The notes under the pieces were generated by a model. That model saw nothing but the letters and a program-made list of their open reading frames with translations, was not told the origin of the DNA and did not search any database. Made by a program: the position numbers and the translations under genes. DNA of 64,000 nucleotides from JAIOSF01 sp963677755 (GTDB lineage Bacteria; Campylobacterota; Campylobacteria; Campylobacterales; Arcobacteraceae). The stretch lies in contig OY782506.1 in the NCBI GenBank assembly GCA_963677755.1, positions 1,550,001 through 1,614,000 on the forward strand, read 5' to 3'. Below, in pieces: positions 52,666 through 59,035 of the stretch (the first letter of the stretch is position 1; the number at the start of each line of letters is the position of its first letter).

Positions 52666-52996
52666 TACTTTTTTAACAATAAATGAAATAGAAACTTTAC
52701 TCAAAGATAGGTTTAACAAAAATTATAAACTTGTTCAAACTGAACATTTATCAGATATACCACCAGAACATACAGTAGGTTTATTTTTAGTTCAAACACC
52801 TGAAAATATTCCATTTTTTAAAAAAGATTATGTGATTGAACAAATAGAACTAAATAAACACATATTTATAGAGTTATGTTGGGTAAATAATATCTTAAAA
52901 GAGGGACACAATATTTTTAAAATGGTAAATCCTATGAGTTGGAATATTGAAATAAATAGAAAAAAACACTTATTTGAAATAATCAAAATATATTAG
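52658..52996 (+). CDS. Hypothetical protein of the mobile element (112 aa)
   Basis: Unrecognised 112-residue protein, mixed alpha/beta by composition (YKLVQTEHLSDIPPEH, HTVGLFLVQTPENIPFFKKD). It overlaps the preceding gene by 8 bases and precedes the 79-residue gene by 12 bases, so it is co-translated with both. No signal, membrane segment or known motif. Confidence 0.58.
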   Translation: MFDTFLTINEIETLLKDRFNKNYKLVQTEHLSDIPPEHTVGLFLVQTPENIPFFKKDYVIEQIELNKHIFIELCWVNNILKEGHNIFKMVNPMSWNIEINRKKHLFEIIKIY

Positions 52997-53008
52997 AAAG
53001 GATAATTT

Positions 53009-53248
53009 ATGAGTAAAATTAAAGTAAATAAAAAAGTAGTAATGATAGAGGAGTTATTAAATACAATATACAATGGAAATTATAGTAGTTTAGATACTAA
53101 TTCAACTTACAAAAACTATATCAATCAACTTACTAAACAAGATTTAGAAAATTATGTTGGTGGATATAAACTTTTTGGAACTAAAAAAGAAATATTAAAA
53201 CAAATGTGTGAAGTTTGTAGTGGAATAGATACTAATTCAATCTTCTAA
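53009..53248 (+). CDS. Hypothetical protein of the mobile element (79 aa)
   Basis: Unrecognised 79-residue protein with a helix-rich middle and two Cys close together near the C-terminus (KQMCEVCSGID, CxxC), which could bind a metal but stands alone. AAAGGAT ribosome site before the ATG. Last gene of the plus-strand run; its end overlaps the convergent gene by 12 bases. Confidence 0.55.
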   Translation: MSKIKVNKKVVMIEELLNTIYNGNYSSLDTNSTYKNYINQLTKQDLENYVGGYKLFGTKKEILKQMCEVCSGIDTNSIF

Positions 53249-53470
53249 ATCATTTAATAGGTTATACAAAAACACTTTAAGGTAAGTGTCTTTTGTATTT
53301 TTGTAGTGGTTGATCAAACCATAGAGTTTTACTTTTTCTTTTGGTAATTTTGTTTTAATTAAATATTGTAATCGTCTTATTTGTTTATATGTTAAATGTT
53401 CTTGTGTTATCTTTTTATAAACCAATAACAATTTTTCATATACATTTTTGTCAATCTTAACTTTTTCCAT
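53237..53470 (-). CDS. Hypothetical protein at the right end of the element (77 aa)
   Basis: Unrecognised basic 77-residue helical protein (for example YKQIRRLQYLIKTKLPKEK), possibly DNA-binding, such as an excisionase or regulator, given its size, charge and position next to the right-end repeats. That role is a guess. It converges on the 79-residue gene with a 12-base overlap. Confidence 0.5.
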   Translation of the reverse strand: MEKVKIDKNVYEKLLLVYKKITQEHLTYKQIRRLQYLIKTKLPKEKVKLYGLINHYKNTKDTYLKVFLYNLLNDLED

Positions 53471-53511
53471 AATTATATTATAATGGGGAAAATATATAAA
53501 AATTAATAAGT

Positions 53512-53565
53512 AGGTTGTATTTATTTTTTTATCAGGTTGTATAAAAAAGGAGTTTTAGGTTGTAT
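53512..53565 (+). repeat. Right arm-type repeats AGGTTGTAT x3
   Basis: Exact copies at 53512-53520, 53534-53542 and 53557-53565, spaced 22 and 23 bases, that is two helical turns. Same sequence family and orientation as the two copies at the left end. Spacing and position fit integrase arm sites. Confidence 0.65.
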
Positions 53566-53586
53566 TTTGAATATTTCAAAGTGTTT

Positions 53587-53604
53587 AATCCCTTTATTAA
53601 AGGG
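53587..53604. repeat. Right candidate attachment core / terminator
   Basis: AATCCCTTTATTAAAGGG, near copy of the left core. Its inner CCCTTT/AAAGGG stem also lies 63 bases past the stop of the minus-strand GGDEF/EAL gene and may be that gene's terminator. Confidence 0.4.
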
Positions 53605-53666
53605 TTTATTTATATAGTATCATTAAATGATATGTATTTAATGCAACTTGAACTAGAGTAGCTACC

Positions 53667-55652
53667 CTACTCTAACCAAGAACTTAATGATCTTGGTTTT
53701 CCTAAAAAGTATCCTTGCCCATAAGTGATACCTATTGCTCTTAAAGCTTCTACATCCTCTTTTGTTTCTACATATTCTGCAACTGTTTCTTGCCCTTTAA
53801 GTTGTGCTATCTCTTGAATATATCGTATAACTGCATTATCAATAGGGTCTTTATGCATATCTTTTACAAAACTTCCATCAATTTTTACCACATCAAATGG
53901 CAAACTTTTTAAGTATTCAAATGAAGCCATTCCTGTACCAAAATCATCAAGTGCCAAACCTATTTTTTTACTTTTTAACCATTGTATAAACTCATTTGCT
54001 CTATTAAAGTTTCCTATTGCTGAACTTTCTGTTACTTCTAACTCCAACTTCTCCCACGGAAAGTCAAAGTGTTCAACTGCTTCTTTTACTTTTGCTTGAA
54101 AATCTGGATTGTTTAAACTTGAACCTGCAAGATTTATATGAGCACTATGAAGTTTTTCAATATGCTTTTTATCTTTTGTAACCGTTTCAAGATAGGTCCA
54201 AAGTACAAATATATCTATCTCTGTCATAAGTTGATATCGAGAAGCTGCTGGTAAAAAATTATCTGGAGAAACAAAGTTACCATCTCTATCCCACATTCTT
54301 ATAAGTATCTCATAACCTACTTTATTTGTTTCATATTGAAGTGGTACAATATCTTGTGCAAAAAGTTCAAATCGTGAAGGACCTTCACTCAAAGCTTCTT
54401 TAATAAATTTTGCTGTTTGAATCTCTGTATTAAATCTTTGAGTAATATTATCATCAATATCATATATATGTGACTTATTTCTCCCTTTTGATTTTGCACT
54501 ATAAAGTGCATTATTACTTGCTTTTAAAAGTTCTTTTAAAGTGTATTGAAATGCCTCAAAATGTATCAAGGAAATAGACGCAGAGATACTATAAGTCTCA
54601 TTGTTATGGGAAAATCTAAAATCTTCTAATCTTTTTAAACTCTTTTCTAAAAAAACTTTCCCTTTTTCTAAAGTAGAGTTTTTAAGTAAAACCATAAACC
54701 CATCACCATCAACTCTTCCAAAAACCCCATACTTTGGCAATATATTTTGATAATCACTTACTACCATTTTTAAAAGCTCATCACCTGCTTGATAACCAGC
54801 TGAATCGTTAATAAGTTTAAATTGGTCTAAATCTATATATAAAAGATTGTATCCCTCTTCATTTTGATTTTTTAAAACCTCTTGTAACTCATTTTCTATA
54901 TAAAATCTATTATAAATATTTGTAAGTTGATCGTGTGTAGCTTGATAATGAAGCTCTTTTGAAGCTGTTGCAATTTGTTCCATTTGAGTATTGAAACCAT
55001 CAAAAAGTTCTTTTATTTCATTGTTTGCAGTTGTTTTTACTTTTATAATCTCATTATTTGTAGGATTACTTCTTTTCATAGCATTTAAAAGATTGATAAA
55101 AGGTTTTGTATAGTTTTTACTTAAAAATATACTCATAATAAATCCAAATAAAAGAGCAAAAGGAAATATTGCTAAAATAGTATAAGTTGTTTGAATCTGT
55201 TTTTCTTTGTAAAAAGAAAGATTAATATCTAAAAGTAAAAAACCAAAAGTGTATCCCTCTGCTTGAATCTCATTTTTAATAAAAAGATGTTCATCTGTAA
55301 ATATTATATTTTTAGAAAATATTTCATCTTTTTTCATTTTTATATTTTTATCTTTAGCATATTTATAAATCCCATTTTTTGCTTCATCATACAAAATCAG
55401 TCCATCTATTTTTTTAAATGCTGTTAATCTAAAAGTAATATCTGATAACATATCTGCATTTGGATTTAACATCACTTTTAAAAGGTCATTGTTCAGTGAT
55501 TTTGTGATAGCCTCAACTTCTAAAATAGCATTTGTTTGATTCTCTTTTTTTTGTAAATTATATACAAAAAACAGTGTACTTACCTCTACAACTGTTACAA
55601 CAATTGTCATAAATATAATAAGTTGAAATTTTATATTAAAACGATTCCACAT
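53667..55652 (-). CDS. Membrane GGDEF/EAL protein, likely c-di-GMP phosphodiesterase
   Basis: A 661-residue signalling protein: membrane helix (about 8-30), periplasmic sensor (about 31-155), second helix (about 158-178), HAMP (about 180-232), GGDEF (about 240-395) and EAL (about 410-655). The GGDEF site reads RVDGDGF, so cyclase activity is unlikely. The EAL domain keeps catalytic residues: EIL in GYEILIRMW, N in HINLAG, E in LEVTESSA, DD in ALDDFGTGMASFEYL, K in VKIDGSF and E in ETVAEYVET. It therefore probably hydrolyses c-di-GMP, with the degenerate GGDEF as a possible GTP sensor. It lies 10 bases behind the sulfurtransferase gene on the same strand, so the two may be co-transcribed. Confidence 0.9.
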   Translation of the reverse strand: MWNRFNIKFQLIIFMTIVVTVVEVSTLFFVYNLQKKENQTNAILEVEAITKSLNNDLLKVMLNPNADMLSDITFRLTAFKKIDGLILYDEAKNGIYKYAKDKNIKMKKDEIFSKNIIFTDEHLFIKNEIQAEGYTFGFLLLDINLSFYKEKQIQTTYTILAIFPFALLFGFIMSIFLSKNYTKPFINLLNAMKRSNPTNNEIIKVKTTANNEIKELFDGFNTQMEQIATASKELHYQATHDQLTNIYNRFYIENELQEVLKNQNEEGYNLLYIDLDQFKLINDSAGYQAGDELLKMVVSDYQNILPKYGVFGRVDGDGFMVLLKNSTLEKGKVFLEKSLKRLEDFRFSHNNETYSISASISLIHFEAFQYTLKELLKASNNALYSAKSKGRNKSHIYDIDDNITQRFNTEIQTAKFIKEALSEGPSRFELFAQDIVPLQYETNKVGYEILIRMWDRDGNFVSPDNFLPAASRYQLMTEIDIFVLWTYLETVTKDKKHIEKLHSAHINLAGSSLNNPDFQAKVKEAVEHFDFPWEKLELEVTESSAIGNFNRANEFIQWLKSKKIGLALDDFGTGMASFEYLKSLPFDVVKIDGSFVKDMHKDPIDNAVIRYIQEIAQLKGQETVAEYVETKEDVEALRAIGITYGQGYFLGKPRSLSSWLE

Positions 55653-55662
55653 AACTCAACTT

Positions 55663-56526
55663 TTATTTTGTTTGAACTAGCTTTTCAACTGGTAGATTAA
55701 AGTCGTTCCCCCACTCTTTCCAAGAAGCATCATAATTCGCAACATCATATCCAAGTTCTCTCATAGCAAAATAATTTGTAGTAGAGATACGACCAATCGC
55801 ACAATACAGTACAATTTTTTTATCTTTTTTTATATCTTTATATGTTTTTTGTAATTCTTTATTTGTTTTTAGTTTTGAAGTTGCTTGTTGGTTATTTATA
55901 TTATGCGTTGCTGGAATATTTATAGCTTTTGGAATATGCCCGTATCTTTTAGCTGATGATACTTTCCCCATATAAGCATCGTACCCTCTTGCATCAATAA
56001 TTACTTGAGTAGAACTTTTTGTAGCTATTTGTGTTGTAAATTTTGTTGCAAGTCTTTTATTGTTTATTGTTACAATATAATCACTTTTTTTAACTTTTTT
56101 TGTAACCGTAGATACAGGATAGCTTTCAACTTCCCATTCATCAAAACCTGCATTTAAAAGTTTTACATTTGTAAATCCATATACTTCAAGTACCCAAAAA
56201 AGTCTCGCTGCATCAAAAAATGTTCCATCATCATACACAACAACTTGATCATCAACATCTAATCCTAAGTCTCGTAAAATATTTTGCATTTTAATAGGGT
56301 CTGTGATTTTTCCATTTATTGATTGGTGTTCATATGTTAAACTAATAGGAAAATTTAAAGCATTTTGGATATGTCCTTTTTTGAAATTTTCTTCCTTTCT
56401 TACATCCAATACTTTATAGTTCGCAATCTCTTTCAATAATTCTTTTGGCTCAATTCTTAAACTGTCTGCATTTAATGTTATGATACTGAACACTAGAATA
56501 ATTAAAATATTAATTTTTTTTCTCAT
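55663..56526 (-). CDS. Periplasmic two-domain sulfurtransferase (thiosulfate/mercaptopyruvate type)
   Basis: A 287-residue exported rhodanese with signal sequence INILIILVFSIITLNADS. It has an inactive N-terminal domain (about 25-140, VVVYDDGTFFDAARLFWVLE where an Asp replaces the Cys) and a catalytic C-terminal domain (about 155-285) with VLYCAIGRISTTNYFAM. The ending YDASWKEWGNDFNLPVE is typical of the SseA/TST group. The loop CAIGRIS is closer to thiosulfate sulfurtransferase than to CGxGxT mercaptopyruvate enzymes, but neither substrate is proven. It is upstream of, and close to, the GGDEF/EAL gene. Confidence 0.88.
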   Translation of the reverse strand: MRKKINILIILVFSIITLNADSLRIEPKELLKEIANYKVLDVRKEENFKKGHIQNALNFPISLTYEHQSINGKITDPIKMQNILRDLGLDVDDQVVVYDDGTFFDAARLFWVLEVYGFTNVKLLNAGFDEWEVESYPVSTVTKKVKKSDYIVTINNKRLATKFTTQIATKSSTQVIIDARGYDAYMGKVSSAKRYGHIPKAINIPATHNINNQQATSKLKTNKELQKTYKDIKKDKKIVLYCAIGRISTTNYFAMRELGYDVANYDASWKEWGNDFNLPVEKLVQTK

Positions 56527-56621
56527 AGAACGCCTTTTTATAATTTACATCATTGTATAATAACTATTCTTAATTAAAATCTACCTATTTTAATTAACTA
56601 TATCAAATATGGAGTCTTTTT

Positions 56622-57374
56622 ATGGTATATGAATTTTGGAAAGATTATGAAGAATTACTTTCATACGAACAAGCATCTCTTCTAGACTATAGATTAGATA
56701 ATATTGTTATAAAGTTAAATGAATTTTTTCAAAGATTAATCATTGACAATATAAAAAAAGAGGAAATAACTTGTTATCTTGCAGGTTCGTGCCTAAAATC
56801 AGATAGATTTGCAGATCTTGATATGTTTTTCCCCTCTAGTGAAGATCGTGATATTATTAATAATGCCATGAATAAAGACTATTTTGAATATGAAAACAAC
56901 TCTTATACCTATAGATATAAGCATGATATCTATCAACTTGTTTTTAGAGAAAGATTTAAGAATGCTACTTTAAAAGAGCTTGTAGATGGGTTTGATTTTG
57001 ATTCAACAAAAATAGCATTTGAATGTACATATAATACAACCAAAAGATTATTTAGTATAAAAAAATGTGATATGAGAATGGAATTTGTAAACTATATTAA
57101 TACAAGAATAAATCATCTACAAAGGGTAAGTCTTAACCCATTTGTATCACTACAAAGAGCAATTTATTTTTTAAAAAGAGGAGATGATGTCCCTTATGAA
57201 GTGTTTTTACAGGTGTGTTCAAAAATAGCCGATTTAAAACTAGAAAAAAATGAACAGATTTCAAATCATTATAAAAACTTACAAGGTAATCCAAATAAAC
57301 TTACAAATATAAAAGATGCTATTAAACATTATATTGATGACCATAAAGAGGATATAGATAATAAAGGTTCGTGA
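56622..57374 (+). CDS. Nucleotidyltransferase-like protein (pol beta superfamily)
   Basis: A 250-residue protein of uncertain role. Residues about 55-72 (LAGSCLKSDRFADLDMFFPS) show the GS-x(n)-DxD arrangement of pol beta-type nucleotidyltransferases, with Asp66/Asp68-like metal ligands and a following helix. The C-terminal 100 residues are helical. It could modify RNA, protein or a small molecule. No HEPN partner gene is adjacent, so a classical MNT-HEPN toxin pair is not supported. Single gene, convergent with a 45-residue ORF. Confidence 0.6.
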   Translation: MVYEFWKDYEELLSYEQASLLDYRLDNIVIKLNEFFQRLIIDNIKKEEITCYLAGSCLKSDRFADLDMFFPSSEDRDIINNAMNKDYFEYENNSYTYRYKHDIYQLVFRERFKNATLKELVDGFDFDSTKIAFECTYNTTKRLFSIKKCDMRMEFVNYINTRINHLQRVSLNPFVSLQRAIYFLKRGDDVPYEVFLQVCSKIADLKLEKNEQISNHYKNLQGNPNKLTNIKDAIKHYIDDHKEDIDNKGS

Positions 57375-57398
57375 GTTAACCTTTTATTAAATTGTGGA

Positions 57399-57536
57399 TT
57401 ATTGTGCTAAAAGAGTTTTAGCAATTTGTGAACTTAGTCCAGATTTGGAACAAGCATTTTCAAAATTTTCATTTGATTTTAAAAGTCTTATTAAAACTTC
57501 TAATTTTTCTTCTTTTGTAATATTTCTTATTGACAT
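57399..57536 (-). CDS. 45-residue ORF beside the tRNA genes
   Basis: Small basic protein starting MSIRNITKEEKLEVLIRLLK with an HTH-like end (ACSKSGLSSQIAKTLLAQ). A clear AAGGAG ribosome site lies 5-10 bases before the ATG. It lies directly downstream of tRNA-Met on the same strand and could be read from the tRNA promoter. Function unknown. Confidence 0.5.
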   Translation of the reverse strand: MSIRNITKEEKLEVLIRLLKSNENFENACSKSGLSSQIAKTLLAQ

Positions 57537-57636
57537 TTTTTCTCCTTATTTTTTTTGACTAACGAGGCAAAACTTTTCACATAAATTGAAAAATAAGTGG
57601 AGTAAAATAACTTTTGATTTTTAAAAGAAATTGAAT

Positions 57637-57713
57637 TGGTTGCGGAAGCTGGATTTGAACCAGCGACCTACGGGTTATGAGCCCGTCGAGCTACCAAGCT
57701 GCTCTATTCCGCG
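57637..57713 (-). tRNA. Initiator tRNA-Met (CAT anticodon)
   Basis: 77-nt cloverleaf read on the minus strand, starting CGCGGAATAGAGCAGC, with anticodon arm GGGCTCATAACCC and encoded CCA end. The unpaired C1-A72 and the three G-C pairs in the anticodon stem identify the formyl-methionine initiator rather than the elongator. Confidence 0.95.
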
Positions 57714-57735
57714 ATATGTATATTGCTTTAAAAAG

Positions 57736-57810
57736 TGGATGGGGTAGAGGGATTCGAACCCCCGAATAGTAGCACCAAAAGCTACGGCCTTACCGCTTGG
57801 CGATACCCCA
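57736..57810 (-). tRNA. tRNA-Gln (TTG anticodon)
   Basis: 75-nt cloverleaf on the minus strand starting TGGGGTATCGCCAAGCGG, acceptor stem TGGGGTA/TACCCCA, anticodon loop CTTTTGG giving TTG, and encoded CCA. It is transcribed ahead of the initiator tRNA, 22 bases apart. Gln tRNA is one of the substrates of MnmA encoded at 17830. Confidence 0.95.
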
Positions 57811-57838
57811 AATAGTGTATCTCTTTTTAAGTGCTGGA

Positions 57839-57867
57839 ATTATAGTAAAAAAAAACATATATGTCAA
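57839..57867 (-). promoter_or_regulatory. Promoter of the tRNA-Gln/tRNA-fMet pair
   Basis: Minus-strand TTGACA (57867-57862), 17 bases, TATAAT (57844-57839), perfect consensus, 29 bases before tRNA-Gln. The -35 is preceded by AGTAC, but there is no AGTAA-N10-TTACT dyad. Confidence 0.8.
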
Positions 57868-57938
57868 GTACTTTTAGGATAAATTTTAAAATTTGTGTTA
57901 TAATCATAAAAATAAATAGAATAAAGGCAGAGTATATT

Positions 57939-58967
57939 ATGTCAGCAATACAAAGAGTAAAAGAAGCAATAGAAGAGATCAAAAAAGGCAATATGGTAAT
58001 AATGCTTGATGATGAAGATAGAGAGAATGAAGGGGACTTAGTATATGCAGCAGCATTAAGTGATGATCAAAAAGTAAACTTCATGGCTAGTCATGCAAAA
58101 GGATTGATTTGTGTAGCAGTTACAAAAGAAACTGCAAAACGACTTGATTTAAACCCAATGGTTGCAAGTAATACATCATCTTATGAAACAGCATTTACAG
58201 TTTCTGTTGATTGTGCAAAAGCAAGTACAGGAATAAGTGCGGGGGAAAGAGATGATACAATTAGAATATTAGCAAATCCAGTTAGTAGTGCAATTGAATT
58301 AGTAAGACCTGGTCATATTTTCCCTTTAATTGCTAAAGATGGTGGAGTATTAGTAAGAACAGGACACACTGAGGGTAGTATTGATTTATGTAAGCTTGCT
58401 GGTCTTGCTGGAGAAGCTGTAATATGTGAAATAATGAAAGATGATGGAACAATGGCTAGACGCGATGATCTTGATGTTTTTGCTAAAAAACATAATATGA
58501 AACAAATATACATCTCTGATTTAGTTGAGTATAGAATGGCTCATGAATGTTTAGTCAAAGAGTTATCAACAGAAGATATTACATTTTTTTCACATCAAGT
58601 ACAAAAGAAAATATTTCAAGACCATTTAAATAATCAGCATACAGTAATTATATTTGGTTCAGTAGATGAGACTAGTTTAGTAAAATTTCACAATGTAGAA
58701 TCTGATATTAACTTATTTTTAAATGATGATAAATTAAACTCTATGTTAAAAGCTATTAATTTTTTAGAAAGTAAAAGTGGTGTTTTAATTTTTTTAAATA
58801 ATAATCATGAAAATAAAGAAACAATGAAAGACTTTGGTATAGGCGCTCAAATATTAAATGCTCTAGGGATAAAAGATATTAAACTTCTAACAAGCGGTGG
58901 GAAATACTCTTTTGTTGGACTTAATGGATTTGGACTTACTATAAAAGAAGAGATTCCTATTTCATAA
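57939..58967 (+). CDS. ribBA: 3,4-dihydroxy-2-butanone-4-phosphate synthase with degenerate RibA domain
   Basis: Riboflavin-pathway enzyme of 342 residues. The N-terminal RibB domain (about 1-205) is complete: LDDEDRENEGDLVYAA, GERDDTIRILA and the catalytic RTGHTEGSIDLC, then GEAVICEIM. The C-terminal domain (about 210-342) aligns in position with GTP cyclohydrolase II but has none of the zinc cysteines and no RQEGR motif; only fragments such as DFGIGAQILNALGIKDIKLL remain. It should therefore make only the butanone phosphate, as reported for related epsilonproteobacterial RibBA proteins. The ATG at 57939 is chosen because the RibB fold starts there and AAAGGCAG precedes it. GTP cyclohydrolase II is found instead in the HisI-RibA fusion. 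Confidence 0.93.
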   Translation: MSAIQRVKEAIEEIKKGNMVIMLDDEDRENEGDLVYAAALSDDQKVNFMASHAKGLICVAVTKETAKRLDLNPMVASNTSSYETAFTVSVDCAKASTGISAGERDDTIRILANPVSSAIELVRPGHIFPLIAKDGGVLVRTGHTEGSIDLCKLAGLAGEAVICEIMKDDGTMARRDDLDVFAKKHNMKQIYISDLVEYRMAHECLVKELSTEDITFFSHQVQKKIFQDHLNNQHTVIIFGSVDETSLVKFHNVESDINLFLNDDKLNSMLKAINFLESKSGVLIFLNNNHENKETMKDFGIGAQILNALGIKDIKLLTSGGKYSFVGLNGFGLTIKEEIPIS

Positions 58968-59000
58968 AGAGATTAGAAACTACTTCAATAAACTTGCACA

Positions 59001-59035
59001 ATAACAAAAAGAAACTACTTAGTTCTTTTTGTTAT
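59001..59035. terminator. Bidirectional terminator between ribBA and the RND gene
   Basis: Perfect 13-bp arms ATAACAAAAAGAA / TTCTTTTTGTTAT with a 9-base loop. The RND stop codon (59015-59017) is inside the loop, so the right arm is coding sequence, as at 9741-9770. Confidence 0.75.

Larger units (their letters stand above)
41775..53604. mobile_element. Integrated element with tyrosine integrase, type III RM and HUH replication initiator
   Basis: About 11.8 kb between hypA and the GGDEF/EAL gene. Contents: integrase at the left end, Mod/Res pair, a minus-strand rep module (rep, 48-residue ORF, membrane protein, two small proteins), a 0.7 kb hairpin-rich non-coding stretch, four small plus-strand genes and one small minus-strand gene. 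The genes are even more AT-rich and Lys/Asn/Ile-rich than the flanks, and none belongs to host metabolism. An 18-bp sequence AATCCCTTATTTAAAGGG at the left (41775-41792) recurs at the right as AATCCCTTTATTAAAGGG (53587-53604), and AGGTTGTAT-like repeats lie inside each end. No capsid, Zot-like or conjugation genes were recognised, so it resembles a phage satellite or integrative plasmid carrying defence cargo. Boundaries are provisional. Confidence 0.7.

Noticed and set aside
57839..57867. Rrf2 operator in front of the tRNA genes
   Set aside because: The ACTTGACA core is present, but the AGTAA-N10-TTACT dyad is not, so this is just a strong consensus promoter.
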